DNA of 64,000 nucleotides from Oscillospiraceae bacterium (GCA_015067665.1 SVLZ01000003.1:1-64000); one strand, 5' to 3'. Positions 50,429 to 59,777 are shown, counted from the first letter of the stretch. Notes: a model not told the origin generated them from the letters alone. Numbers and translations are program-made.

Positions 50429-53400
50429 ATGTCTGATTTCTTCTGGCGTTTTCGCCGCACCATCGCTATGTTTTGCGCTGTGGTTCTTTTCTTAACTGCG
50501 ACCAATTGGGCAACGGTATTCGAAACTTTTGCCTCGGAGCCCAAGGCCTATGTTATTCACAATGAAGCGCGTGTCTCGGCAGTTACGCTGGAGCAGGACG
50601 GCAAGATCCGCCTGCTGGCAGACGGTGAGATCACGGATCAGACAGCTTATTTCTGGCAGATCCGCGATCCTGCCAACGAGGAGCTTTGGGTAAATATCAG
50701 CGGAGCCAACAGTGATACCTTGTGGGTTACCTACGCACTGGTGGGCAGTATGCTGCAGGATAACGGCCAGGCATTGCTGCGCTGCTGCTTAAAGGATGGC
50801 GACAGAGCAGTCTATTCTGATCCTGTTGAAGTTACGGTTTCTTTCCACGCGGAGCTTACTCCCGAAGAGCCGGAAACGGTGGAGGCCAATGCGGCACCGA
50901 TGCTGTTTTCAACACGGGCAGGCGGGGAAGAAACCTTTACGACCCATTCCGTTATCATCAATTATCTCTTTGATAACAATGCGCTGGCTTTTGAGCCTTA
51001 CGGTGCAACTGTTGCCCATGGCAGCGATTTTAAGGATACGATCACCAGCCCCACAGTCGTAGGCTATAAGCCCTTCCGTCGGGTAGGCACAGAGTATATC
51101 GATGCTACTACGGTGGAATTAAACCTGACCAATATTCAGGAAGATGTCATTATTAACGTTGTCTATGAGCCCACGTTGGTAGAGTTTTCCGTGCATCACC
51201 ATCTGCAGAATCTGTATGATGATGAGTACTCCCTCAGCTATGACTATATTACCAAATCTCAAGCCATTACCGGCACGATGGTAGGCGACGGATTAGCGCT
51301 AACAGAGGAGGCACTCCCTGGTTTCCGCCCCCTTGCCTACGAAAAACTGACAGTTGCGGCCGACGGCAGTACGGTAATTGAGATCCGTTATGACCGTAAC
51401 TACTACTTAATTGACTTTGATATGAACGGCGGCTATGGCACAGAGCCCGTATACACCCGCTATGGCTCTGCAGTCGGTGCTAACGACCCGATCCGGCACG
51501 GTTATGTATTTGATGGCTGGGAGCTGGTATCCTATGACGGGCGCACACCTACTGCGGAAGAAGCCTCTAAATATGCCATCTCTTCTGCAAATACGATCAC
51601 GGTGCCTGCAGCAAACCTGCGTTACCGCGCCCGCTGGGTCAACCAGCAGACCACCTATACGATGGTTTTCTGGAAAGAAAACGCCAACGATAACGGTTAC
51701 AGCTACTGGGGCTATTTGGACGATGTGGGCGCATTATCCGGCAGTATCGTAGATGCGCAAGACTGGGCAGATCGCCTGCCTGATGTGGAGGATGATCAGT
51801 ACTTTACGTTCAATAGCCAAATGAGTGATAAGGGCGTACTGGTAGAAGGTGATGGCTCCACCGTTGTCAATGTCTACTACACAAGAAATTACTATACACT
51901 TACATTTAAGGCCAATGCCAAATGTACCATCCCGCAGAATCACACCCACACCGATGCGTGCTATGATATGATCTGCGATGGCGGCAGCCATACCCATACC
52001 GATGCATGCGGTTCTATGCTTTTGTGCCAGATTCCGGAGCATACCGCCCATACCGATGCGTGTATAAAATGCGGTTTAGCGGAGCATATTCACGGCAGCG
52101 CAGATTGCGCCTGCAAGCTCACAGAGCACACGCATACTGTAGCCTGTTGGGGCAGCCGTGTCGGTGACCGTGCAAATCCCAGCAATGCGCCTCGGAATCC
52201 CCAATTGGGTCAGATTTACCGTACCAGCGGCTGGTTTAACCGCACCACGTATATTTATCTGCTGGGAAGCTGGTATATCTACTCCGGCAGCGGCGTGTCT
52301 ACCGGGGATATTGTGGACCCCTCCTGTGGAGAGGCAGAGCATATCCACGGCACCAACTGTAGCTGTGATGCCACTGCGCATACCCATACGGATTCCTGCT
52401 ATCGGGATACGCTCCACACCCATACGGCCACGTGCTATACCTACTCCTGCGGTGAGGAAGCACATGTGCACACCGATGTTTGCAAGCGGCTGAAGTGCGG
52501 AATTCCGGTAGGACATACCCACAATAATAACTGCAACAGCGCCAGCAAATCCAATACGATTAAGATCGCCTACTGTAAGTATCAGCAATCTATCAGCGAT
52601 TTGTGGCCTGTAACGGATGATACAGGCAAGGTCTACAACAATGGTGAACGCTGGGAGCCTTCCGGTTCCTCTTACTATAGTGCAGTGCTTGTCTACATGT
52701 CCAAAATGCCACCGGAGAGTATGACCTTGACCCTGAATACTGCCAATTATGATAACTATAAGATGGAGTATTATCTGGAGGTATTGCCCAGTCAGTCCTA
52801 TGACGTTTTTGTCAATAATAAGTATTACAAGCTGAGCCATACGGTGAATGCGAAGTATAATTATATCACCTACGGTGAGGACTTTTATGAGATCGCCGGT
52901 TTCGTCCGCAGCTCGAGCGATCCTTCCTTTACAAATAACCAGATTGACATAAATGGCGGCGGTACAGTCAAATTCTACTATGACCGCGGCAAAGATAATC
53001 CACTGACCTTTAATAACAATGGTATCATCTTAGATGATAAGACGGTTGCGGAGAACCTTTTCGAGGCTCCCCTGAAGGACAAGTTTTTCAAACCGGATTA
53101 TCCTTCCAATTTGGAACCCGGTGCATTTACCTTCGCCGGCTGGTATACTTCTCCCGGTTGTTTTGAAGGCACAGAGGTCGACTGGGACACCATCATTATG
53201 CCGGAGGGCGGTTTGCAGCTCTATGCAAAATGGACTCCCATAACGCACCAAATCCGTGTCTTTAAGGATGCCTCTATGCAGGAGCAGATTGGCAGTACGC
53301 AGACGGTTGCGCACAAGGCTTTTGCCAACGCACCTGAGGGAAATGTCACCAACGGCAACTATGTCTTCCAGGGCTGGTTCTACAAGGATATCGTAGATGG

Positions 53401-55021
53401 CAAGGAAGTGGAAAAAGCCTTTGTATTTACCGGCATTCCCGTTACAGAAGACCTGGATATTTATGCCAAGTGGAGCTCTCACATCAATGTAGAATATCGA
53501 ATCGAGTATAGGCTGAAAAACACCGGTGAAACAATTGCAGATCCCACTGTAGGTGTGGCAATTGCAGGCAATAATAAGACCTTCTCTGCTAAGGCGGGAG
53601 ATCAGCTGTATGCAGGCTATCAAACCGGTTATTACCCTCTCGTCAGTAGCCACACCATCACAATGAGCGCAGATGGCACCCACACGTTCACCTTTGAGTA
53701 CGTTTATGTAGAGTCTGTGCCTTACAAGGTACAGTACGTTGATGCGCTGACCGGAGCGGTACTCCTCGAAAAGGAAGTAAGGGATAATACGCTTTCTGTG
53801 GTCACTGAGACCTTTGTGCGTATGGATGGCCAAATGCCCGATGCTTACCAAAAGCGCCTTGTGTTGGTTGCCGGCGGTACAGATGCAGACGGGGATGGTA
53901 TACTGGATGAAAATACCATTATTTTCAAATATAGCGCCGACAGTGAGCACGCTTATTATCGCGTTGTGCACTACATCCAGAATATGAGCGGTGACGACTA
54001 CCGCGAGTATCACTCCAAGGAAACCGTTGGCAACATCGGAGAAACCTATACCTTTGATGCGCTGACCCTCGCAGGCTTTGTTTTTGACGGAAATTTGACG
54101 AAGATCAATGGTGTCCTGCAACCCACGACCGGCAATCAGGTTTCTGCAGAGCTGGGCAGTAACGGTATGCTGGTTGAGCTGTATTACCAGAGAGATAAAG
54201 TTGATTATCTGGTGCAGTATGTCGATAGCATTACTCTGGAGGAGATTTATACCGCCAAGACCGGCAGCGGTGTATTTGGCGAGCAGATTGCAGAGTATGC
54301 TGTAGATCTGAAAGCGCTTGGTTATGAGCTGGTCGGTGAAGAAGCACGAACGCTGACACTCTCTGCCAACGAGGAGTACAACGTGCTGGTGTTCAAATAC
54401 CAGGAACGGACAATTTCGCTGAAATATCAGGTAGTTGGACCCGATGGTTGCGGCACACTAAGCCAGACATCGCAAAACGTACTGGCCATCAGCGGTCAGG
54501 CGGGTGGCTCTGTGCCGACAGCAAACAAGGGATTTTTGTTTGAAGGCTGGTATTTGGACTCTGTTTGTACGGTTCCTGCGCCTGAGAGCTGGGTAAATCC
54601 TGCAGATCAGAAGCTGATCCCGGTGAAAACCGGAGATGTGTGGCAGGATGCCACGTACTATGCAAAGTTTATCGCGCTGGAGACAGATCTTACTATTGCG
54701 GTACAGGGTGCTGACGACCGTGATGCGCAGCAGACCTTCTTGTTCCAAATCGTGGGCAAGGCAGGCACAGATACCGCAGGCGTGAACCTGACAGTGGCGG
54801 TAACCGGCAATAACGCTGTTACCATTACCAAGCTGCCTACCGGTCAGTACACGGTTACAGAGTTGGAATCTTGGGCTTGGCGATATGACAGTATCGAGGA
54901 AAGCCGCGAGATGGAGCTTCAGTACAGCGAAACCGGTACAACAGTAGTTTTTGAACACAGCCGTACGCAAGACAAGTGGCTGGACGGCAATGCAGGCAAT
55001 ACGAATTTGTTTGTAAATTAA
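50429..55021 (+). CDS. giant secreted multidomain protein with His/Cys-rich block, 1530 aa
   Basis: An N-terminal signal with long helix (TIAMFCAVVLFLTATNWATV) is followed by InlB-type/Flg_new beta-repeats (about 170-410), a block of about 200 residues (about 500-710) packed with HTHTDAC-like units and Cys pairs, more InlB-type repeats (about 890-1020), MucBP-like repeats beginning YKVQYVD, YRVVHYI and YLVQYVD (about 1080-1330), and a C-terminal Cna-B-like domain (about 1405-1510) with KLPTGQYTVTE. There is no LPXTG or other sorting signal. Its place inside the SipW/TasA cluster suggests it binds the fibres rather than the wall. The His/Cys block is probably metal-binding (inference). Confidence 0.8.
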   Translation: MSDFFWRFRRTIAMFCAVVLFLTATNWATVFETFASEPKAYVIHNEARVSAVTLEQDGKIRLLADGEITDQTAYFWQIRDPANEELWVNISGANSDTLWVTYALVGSMLQDNGQALLRCCLKDGDRAVYSDPVEVTVSFHAELTPEEPETVEANAAPMLFSTRAGGEETFTTHSVIINYLFDNNALAFEPYGATVAHGSDFKDTITSPTVVGYKPFRRVGTEYIDATTVELNLTNIQEDVIINVVYEPTLVEFSVHHHLQNLYDDEYSLSYDYITKSQAITGTMVGDGLALTEEALPGFRPLAYEKLTVAADGSTVIEIRYDRNYYLIDFDMNGGYGTEPVYTRYGSAVGANDPIRHGYVFDGWELVSYDGRTPTAEEASKYAISSANTITVPAANLRYRARWVNQQTTYTMVFWKENANDNGYSYWGYLDDVGALSGSIVDAQDWADRLPDVEDDQYFTFNSQMSDKGVLVEGDGSTVVNVYYTRNYYTLTFKANAKCTIPQNHTHTDACYDMICDGGSHTHTDACGSMLLCQIPEHTAHTDACIKCGLAEHIHGSADCACKLTEHTHTVACWGSRVGDRANPSNAPRNPQLGQIYRTSGWFNRTTYIYLLGSWYIYSGSGVSTGDIVDPSCGEAEHIHGTNCSCDATAHTHTDSCYRDTLHTHTATCYTYSCGEEAHVHTDVCKRLKCGIPVGHTHNNNCNSASKSNTIKIAYCKYQQSISDLWPVTDDTGKVYNNGERWEPSGSSYYSAVLVYMSKMPPESMTLTLNTANYDNYKMEYYLEVLPSQSYDVFVNNKYYKLSHTVNAKYNYITYGEDFYEIAGFVRSSSDPSFTNNQIDINGGGTVKFYYDRGKDNPLTFNNNGIILDDKTVAENLFEAPLKDKFFKPDYPSNLEPGAFTFAGWYTSPGCFEGTEVDWDTIIMPEGGLQLYAKWTPITHQIRVFKDASMQEQIGSTQTVAHKAFANAPEGNVTNGNYVFQGWFYKDIVDGKEVEKAFVFTGIPVTEDLDIYAKWSSHINVEYRIEYRLKNTGETIADPTVGVAIAGNNKTFSAKAGDQLYAGYQTGYYPLVSSHTITMSADGTHTFTFEYVYVESVPYKVQYVDALTGAVLLEKEVRDNTLSVVTETFVRMDGQMPDAYQKRLVLVAGGTDADGDGILDENTIIFKYSADSEHAYYRVVHYIQNMSGDDYREYHSKETVGNIGETYTFDALTLAGFVFDGNLTKINGVLQPTTGNQVSAELGSNGMLVELYYQRDKVDYLVQYVDSITLEEIYTAKTGSGVFGEQIAEYAVDLKALGYELVGEEARTLTLSANEEYNVLVFKYQERTISLKYQVVGPDGCGTLSQTSQNVLAISGQAGGSVPTANKGFLFEGWYLDSVCTVPAPESWVNPADQKLIPVKTGDVWQDATYYAKFIALETDLTIAVQGADDRDAQQTFLFQIVGKAGTDTAGVNLTVAVTGNNAVTITKLPTGQYTVTELESWAWRYDSIEESREMELQYSETGTTVVFEHSRTQDKWLDGNAGNTNLFVN

Positions 55022-55045
55022 GGATCAAAAGAAAGGAGGCACCTT

Positions 55046-55600
55046 ATGAATGAAAATGTGAAGCAAAATAGTATGAAAACATGGGTGCTCCTCCTTTTTC
55101 TGCTGGCAATGGTGCTCAGTACCATTGGCGGTGCGTATGCTTACATTACTGCCAAAACCCAAGAGATCTCTAACCGATTTGAACCGGTTGAGGTGACTTG
55201 TCAGGTCGAGGAAACCTTCGATGGGGCAGTGAAGCAGGATGTATGCATCCGTAATACCGGCGATATTAACGGTTTTATCCGCGCAATGCTGGTGTTTACT
55301 TGGGTGGACGGTGATGGCAAAGTCCTCTCCGATGCACCTGCGGAAGGTACGGACTATACCATCGAGTGGGGCAGCGATCAGTGGAAAAAAGGCAGTGACG
55401 GCTTTTGGTATTATTCTGCATCAGTCGCGCCGAATGCTACCACTGAGCTGCTGATCAAGTCTGTAACACCGACGGAAGCACCGGAAGGCCACGAGCTGCA
55501 GGTGCAGATCTTTGCAACTGCAATTCAGGCAGATCCTCCCACGGTGGTGGCAGGTGCTTGGGGAGTCACGGTGACGGATCATATGATCACACCTTCCTGA
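55046..55600 (+). CDS. TasA/camelysin-like SipW-dependent protein, 184 aa
   Basis: Signal helix TWVLLLFLLAMVLSTIGGAYAYI, then a beta-sandwich with the family pattern DVCIRNTGDINGFIRAMLVFTW. Last gene of the cluster, behind AAAGGAGG and before a strong terminator. Probably the fourth fibre subunit or an anchor for the giant protein. Confidence 0.82.
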   Translation: MNENVKQNSMKTWVLLLFLLAMVLSTIGGAYAYITAKTQEISNRFEPVEVTCQVEETFDGAVKQDVCIRNTGDINGFIRAMLVFTWVDGDGKVLSDAPAEGTDYTIEWGSDQWKKGSDGFWYYSASVAPNATTELLIKSVTPTEAPEGHELQVQIFATAIQADPPTVVAGAWGVTVTDHMITPS

Positions 55601-55614
55601 GTGGAAAGAGAATA

Positions 55615-55647
55615 TAAAAAAGCAGGGAATTTATCCCTGCTTTTTTG
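55615..55647 (+). terminator. terminator of the sipW/TasA-like cluster
   Basis: Stem of about 13 bp (55,616-55,628 with 55,634-55,646) centred on GCAGGGA/TCCCTGC and ending in a T-run. It also serves the convergent GNAT gene. Confidence 0.93.
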
Positions 55648-55661
55648 CTGTTTATCCCCGT

Positions 55662-56153
55662 TTATTGTAGCTTTTTTATCATATATTTTCCGTGACCTTC
55701 TTGCCGCAAAACGTGATAACCGCATTTGTCGTATAATGCGCGTGCCGCGGTATTTTTATCTGAAACGAACAGCACACTCTCCTGACAGCCTGCTTCTACG
55801 GCATTCTTTTCTGCGAGGCAGAGCGCTTCCTGCCCGTATCCTTTGCGGCGCGCGGGCTCCCAAATGGCAAAATCGCATAGAAAGCTTTGTTTTCTGCCGT
55901 CTGTTTCCTCTTGAAGGGTCCAGATAAAGCCGACGGTTTCTGTGGTTTCTGTATCTATAATTGACGATAAACAGTGGTCTTTCGTATGAAGTCCATCCGG
56001 GAGCATCTCTCCCACTTCTGCGATGGCTTTGTTTATTGCTTCATCCCGGGAAGTGTGCAATTCATCCATCAGTTCTACTGCGTGGTGCGCGATGCTCCAC
56101 TGATAGAATGCCTTAAACGCATTCTGTGTCATTTTGCGGAGAATAACGGCCAT
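55662..56153 (-). CDS. GNAT-family N-acetyltransferase, 163 aa
   Basis: Acetyl-CoA binding motif ARRKGYGQEAL (motif A, R/Q-x-x-G-x-G/A) follows the strand TVGFIWTLQEE, and ARALYDKCGYHVL is the typical C-terminal element. The start at 56,153 (MAVILRKMTQ) is chosen because GGGAGG precedes it at the right distance; an ATG 11 codons upstream has no ribosome site. Acceptor substrate unknown. Confidence 0.88.
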   Translation of the reverse strand: MAVILRKMTQNAFKAFYQWSIAHHAVELMDELHTSRDEAINKAIAEVGEMLPDGLHTKDHCLSSIIDTETTETVGFIWTLQEETDGRKQSFLCDFAIWEPARRKGYGQEALCLAEKNAVEAGCQESVLFVSDKNTAARALYDKCGYHVLRQEGHGKYMIKKLQ

Positions 56154-56217
56154 AAAATGCGCCTCCCAAGCTTGTGTTTGCCCCAAATATCAACGAAAGG
56201 AGAAGGGGAGCAATTGG

Positions 56218-56541
56218 TTATTTGAAGGAAATGATGCGCTCACCGCGGTAGGTGAGTTTGCCCTCTTCGCGCAGCCTGTAACCGCCGTAGGAAAACTCGG
56301 AAACAGTAAAGGCTTTTTTCTTGCCCTTTATGGAGAAAACAATGATGTATTCCACGCTTTTTCCGTTTCCGTTGTATTTTGAAAAGCGCTCGATCGTATG
56401 CTTATCCACAACGACTGCGTTGACAGTATGTAAGGGACCGTACTTGCTCCTTATGCGCTTGGAGAGAAAACGGAACGCTGCCAGCAGCCAAAGACCGATC
56501 AACAATGCGGCAAAGATATAGCTTAGAATATCACCCAGCAT
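56218..56541 (-). CDS. DUF2500-like membrane-anchored protein, 107 aa
   Basis: One N-terminal membrane helix (ILSYIFAALLIGLWLLAAF), then a small beta-domain with TVNAVVVDKHT and EYIIVFSIKGKKKAFTV and ending GKLTYRGERIISF, as in DUF2500 proteins. Function unknown. The second ATG (56,541) has the better spacing to GGGAGG than the first (56,547). Confidence 0.72.
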   Translation of the reverse strand: MLGDILSYIFAALLIGLWLLAAFRFLSKRIRSKYGPLHTVNAVVVDKHTIERFSKYNGNGKSVEYIIVFSIKGKKKAFTVSEFSYGGYRLREEGKLTYRGERIISFK

Positions 56542-56649
56542 ATGCATACCTCCCTCTTAAAGATACTGTATCATATATGGGCTTGACTTTCAATAATCTG
56601 CACGATGATATATTATAGTTTTTTGCGTATACTATGTGCGGTGATATAA

Positions 56650-57960
56650 ATGGATACTATATGGCAAAAGGACGCATCTGTGCCCGCATTTCCAAAACTT
56701 ACGGGAGCTTCACGCACGGATGTACTGGTTGTAGGCGGCGGTATGGCGGGGCTAATGTGTGCCTATTGGCTTGCGCAGAAGGGGATCGACTGTGCGCTGA
56801 TCGAAGAAACTCGGATCATGCAGGGCGTCAGCGGCAGAACAACGGCAAAACTGACCTCTCAGCACGGACTTATTTACGGAAAGCTGTTACAGACCTTAGG
56901 CGCGGAAAAAGCAAAAGGATACTATGTGGCAAATGAAGAAGCATTATCTGCTTTTCGTATGCTGGCAGAGGGGGCAGATTGCGATTTTCAACGCCAAAGC
57001 AACTATATTTACGAAACAAACAGCACGGAAAAGTTAGAAAAAGAAATGGCGGCTTATGAAAAGCTGCACATTCCTTATTCTTGGGAGAGAGATCTGCCAC
57101 TGCCATTTTCGGTGTCCGGGGCGCTGAAATTTGGGGATCAGGGACAATTTCATCCGCTGAAATTGGCGGCGCACATTGCCAAAAGCCTCAAAATATACGA
57201 AAATACGAAAGCCCTCGCTTTCGGAGACAATTGGGTGGAGACACCAGAAGGGAAGATCACGGCCGAGAAGATCATTATTGCCACCCATTTTCCGCTTATC
57301 AATAAGCACGGCGCCTACTTTCTAAAGCTGTACCAGCAGCGCTCTTATGAGATCGCACTGGAAAATGCGGAAATCTTAGACGGAATGTATTTGGACTGCG
57401 CAGAAAATGGACTGTCGCTACGCAGTGCAGGAGAATGGCTTCTGCTGGGCGGCGGTGGACACCGCACCGGGAAAACGGGGGTGGGCTGGGCGCTATCGGA
57501 GATGGCAGCGAAAAAATACTATCCGGGTGCCCGAATTGTGACCCGCTGGGCAACGCAGGACTGTATGACCTTGGATGGTATGCCCTATATTGGGCAGTAC
57601 AGCAAGGGAACACCGAATCTGTATGTGGCAACAGGTTTTCAAAAATGGGGAATGACCGCCTCGATGCTGGCGGCTAAGCTGCTGACGGATCTCGTACAGG
57701 GGAGGGAAAACCCCTATGCAGGTCTGTTTTCACCTACCCGGAGCATACTGCATAAACAGCTCTTCCTAAATGGCATAGAGTCTACTGTCAATTTGTTGCG
57801 TCCCACAAAACCCCGGTGTCCCCACCTGGGTTGTGCCCTAAACTGGAATGCGGCGGAGCACTCTTGGGACTGCCCCTGTCACGGCTCTCGTTTCGACGTG
57901 AAGGGTAGGGTGCTCAATAACCCGGCAACGGATGATCTTAAACATCCGCCGGAGCTGTAA
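56650..57960 (+). CDS. FAD-dependent oxidoreductase with C-terminal Rieske [2Fe-2S] domain, 436 aa
   Basis: Dinucleotide-binding GGGMAGLMCAYWLAQKG near residue 30 and a DadA/glycine-oxidase-type FAD domain (GRTTAKLTSQHGLIY; GMPYIGQYSKGTPNLYVATG). The end carries a Rieske motif, Cys390-x-His392 and Cys408-x-x-His411, spaced as in the family. Fusions of this kind are known in Firmicutes, but substrate and electron partner are not established. It is monocistronic, immediately upstream of the first structured RNA. Confidence 0.9.
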   Translation: MDTIWQKDASVPAFPKLTGASRTDVLVVGGGMAGLMCAYWLAQKGIDCALIEETRIMQGVSGRTTAKLTSQHGLIYGKLLQTLGAEKAKGYYVANEEALSAFRMLAEGADCDFQRQSNYIYETNSTEKLEKEMAAYEKLHIPYSWERDLPLPFSVSGALKFGDQGQFHPLKLAAHIAKSLKIYENTKALAFGDNWVETPEGKITAEKIIIATHFPLINKHGAYFLKLYQQRSYEIALENAEILDGMYLDCAENGLSLRSAGEWLLLGGGGHRTGKTGVGWALSEMAAKKYYPGARIVTRWATQDCMTLDGMPYIGQYSKGTPNLYVATGFQKWGMTASMLAAKLLTDLVQGRENPYAGLFSPTRSILHKQLFLNGIESTVNLLRPTKPRCPHLGCALNWNAAEHSWDCPCHGSRFDVKGRVLNNPATDDLKHPPEL

Positions 57961-58004
57961 AATTGCAAAGCCGGCGGCTGCAACCGGGATTTTGTCATTT
58001 TTAG

Positions 58005-58033
58005 TTGAATTACCTGCAAATTTATGATAGACT
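58005..58033 (+). promoter_or_regulatory. promoter of structured RNA copy 1
   Basis: TTGAAT (58,005-58,010), a 17-nt spacer and TAGACT (58,028-58,033) with an extended -10 TGA. The same arrangement stands before copy 2. Confidence 0.7.
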
Positions 58034-58037
58034 AAGT

Positions 58038-58260
58038 ATGCCAAACCAACTTAATAATGCGGAGAAGCGCCATTTTATCCATAGGGATACTATACCTTGG
58101 GGGTGCTATACCCTTTACGCGCCGACAGAAAAGAATTTGGTAAAAAATGCAAATTCCGTTTCTGTTGGAGCGAAGACTTGTCTTTTCTGCAGAGTTGGTT
58201 TGGCGACTATCGGAGTTTGCTTTTTTGTGCGGCTGCTTCGGTAGCCGCACTTTTTATTTT
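58038..58260 (+). ncRNA. structured RNA, copy 1 (class not assigned)
   Basis: About 220 bases between an extended -10 promoter and an intrinsic terminator. A closing stem joins CCAAACCAACT (58,041-58,051) to AGTTGGTTTGG (about 58,193-58,203), and inner stems and a GGGTGCTATACCC hairpin lie between. GCAAATTCCG (58,149-58,158) can pair either with GAATTTG (58,133-58,139) or, as a pseudoknot, with CGGAGTTTGC (58,211-58,220), which is followed by TTTTTT. The final hairpin GTGCGGCT/AGCCGCAC ends at 58,250, then a T-run. Sequence blocks at both ends are near-identical to copy 2, while the middle keeps pairing with changed bases. A raiA-type RNA is one candidate; a riboswitch is another. Confidence 0.8.
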
Positions 58261-58307
58261 TAAGCAGATAGCTTACAAAAAAGGCGGGAGAATCAGAACG
58301 AATGTAG

Positions 58308-58979
58308 GTGATAGGCTTGAAAAAGTACGACAGCTTAATAGGGAAACGCTTCGATCGGTTAGAAGTAATTGCGCAGGCGGAATCCACCCTCCGGGGACAG
58401 CGGCAATGGCTTTGTAAATGCGATTGCGGCAACACCTGCATTGTAACAACAGCTAATCTCAACAGAGGTCATACCACCAGCTGTGGTTGCAAGAAGTCCC
58501 CAGATTTAACGGGGAGAAAATTTGGCAAATTAGAGGTTCTTGGACGCGCTGACAAGAGAGGACCCAGAGGAAGACGAACAACACCTATGTGGGAGTGCAG
58601 ATGTGAATGCGGAGAAATTACCTATAAGGCTACGGACACCCTCAAAAATCCGGATAAAAGTATGTGCGTGAAGTGCGCGGGTAAATATGCGGCTGAGCGA
58701 GCGAGAATATTTGCAGGCTTTGTGGAGGGAACGCAGATCACGAAAATAAAGAATATGAAACCAACAGCAGCCAATACAAGCGGTGTGCGAGGAGTTTCGC
58801 TTGAAAAGCGCAGCGGCAAATGGCGGGCGCGCCTGAAATTCAAGGGTGAAACGATAAACCTCGGTATATATGACTCGTTTGTGGAAGCGGTTTCTGCAAG
58901 AAAACAAGCAGAGATGCTTTATTACGGCGATTTTCTGAAAGAACAAGGCGTGGAGATTGAAGCGCAAGCGAAGGCATAA
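58308..58979 (+). CDS. AP2-domain-like DNA-binding protein with Cys-rich motifs, 223 aa
   Basis: Two similar N-terminal units (GKRFDRLEVIAQAE... and GRKFGKLEVLGRAD...), each followed by Cys residues in the pattern CKCDCG / CGC and CRCECG / CVKC, probably zinc ribbons. The C-terminal AP2-like domain reads SGVRGVSLEKRSGKWRARL with KGETINLGIYDSFVEA. Such proteins are common in phage- or mobile-element-related contexts and near homing endonucleases, but no nuclease motif is visible here. The start is uncertain: GTG 58,308 or TTG 58,317 with AGGTGAT upstream. The terminator at its end is duplicated at 59,277. Confidence 0.75.
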   Translation: MIGLKKYDSLIGKRFDRLEVIAQAESTLRGQRQWLCKCDCGNTCIVTTANLNRGHTTSCGCKKSPDLTGRKFGKLEVLGRADKRGPRGRRTTPMWECRCECGEITYKATDTLKNPDKSMCVKCAGKYAAERARIFAGFVEGTQITKIKNMKPTAANTSGVRGVSLEKRSGKWRARLKFKGETINLGIYDSFVEAVSARKQAEMLYYGDFLKEQGVEIEAQAKA

Positions 58980-59013
58980 AAGGCTGCCTCACCGGCAAGG
59001 TGAGGCAGCCTTT
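58980..59013 (+). terminator. terminator after the AP2-like gene (repeat copy 1)
   Basis: Perfect 14-bp stem (58,980-58,993 with 58,999-59,012) and 5-base loop, beginning one base after the stop. The same hairpin sequence recurs at 59,277-59,309. Confidence 0.85.
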
Positions 59014-59276
59014 AGCGCGTCAAAAAAGCCGCCAACCGTCAAAACGCAAGGAAAAGAATGGATTATAGCTTGCGCCTTCTCCCTCGGGAGAAGGTGACAA
59101 AATCTTTGATTTTTGACGGATGCGGGGTGAAGAAGCTTGCTGCGCAAGGCATTTTGACTTACATCGCAATCCGCACTCTACCGTACCACCTGTACGCTGA
59201 CGAGTGCGGATTGCTTGTCTTGACGGCTCCTTTGACCTCTGCCAGTCTGTCAAAAAACAAGTTCTTTGACAGACTG
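59014..59276. repeat. non-coding segment bounded by identical terminator hairpins
   Basis: No gene is seen. Inside are a CTTCTCCC/GGGAGAAG hairpin (about 59,080-59,096), a 13-bp inverted repeat (59,166-59,178 with 59,202-59,214) and a TCTGTCAAA/TTTGACAGA hairpin (about 59,246-59,274). The concentration of palindromes suggests a dispersed intergenic repeat that carried a second terminator copy with it. Confidence 0.6.
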
Positions 59277-59314
59277 AAGGCTGCCTCACCGGCAAGGTGA
59301 GGCAGCCTTTTCTA
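59277..59314. terminator. terminator, identical repeat copy 2
   Basis: Stem 59,277-59,290 with 59,296-59,309, identical to copy 1, followed by TTTCT on the plus strand. It lies just past the end of the leftward aconitase X operon and could end that transcript too. Confidence 0.7.
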
Positions 59315-59331
59315 TAGGATCATTCTGCAGA

Positions 59332-59775
59332 TCAGTCAACGCAGACAATGCCGTCTTCCTTGACGGTGATGGTCATACCGTCCTTGACATAGTCTAAAAA
59401 TTCGTCGCCTAAGCTGTCCACAACAGGCATCGATACACCGTCCAGCCATACAGAGGCTAAGATCGAGCCGGCAGCAGCCAAGGAGTCGATAGGCTTGCTA
59501 AAGAGCATACAGGCAGGCTGACGCTCCATAGCGCAGGCACAGTAGAGCACCAAGCCGCCGGTGGTCGAGCCGATGGTCTGGGGAAGACAGAGTGCTTTTC
59601 CCAGCATTTCCTTGTTATAAAGATCGGGGTTATTCTGGTCACCGCAGGTGGCCTTCTTGTCACCGAATTGCAGCGCCTTTTGGAAGGACGCCAAGGTGTT
59701 AAGTCCTCCGTGGGAGACCAGCGCAGGAGCGGTAACAGTTCCGGGGGCGACAACGCGACCTTTGAATTCTTTCAT
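59332..59775 (-). CDS. aconitase X small subunit (DUF126 swivelling domain), 147 aa
   Basis: Typical DUF126 protein: KGRVVAPGTVTAPALVS at the start, then the loop TIGSTTGGLVLY, and PACMLFSKPIDSLAAAG. It is the mobile domain of two-subunit aconitase X enzymes, which in bacteria dehydrate cis-3-hydroxy-L-proline and in archaea mevalonate 5-phosphate. It pairs with the large subunit encoded two bases upstream. Confidence 0.92.
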   Translation of the reverse strand: MKEFKGRVVAPGTVTAPALVSHGGLNTLASFQKALQFGDKKATCGDQNNPDLYNKEMLGKALCLPQTIGSTTGGLVLYCACAMERQPACMLFSKPIDSLAAAGSILASVWLDGVSMPVVDSLGDEFLDYVKDGMTITVKEDGIVCVD

Positions 59776-59777
59776 AC

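Noticed and set aside
51734-54121. Long minus-strand frames opposite the giant secreted protein
   Set aside because: Several shadow frames without ribosome sites; the plus-strand gene has signal peptide, domain repeats and operon position.
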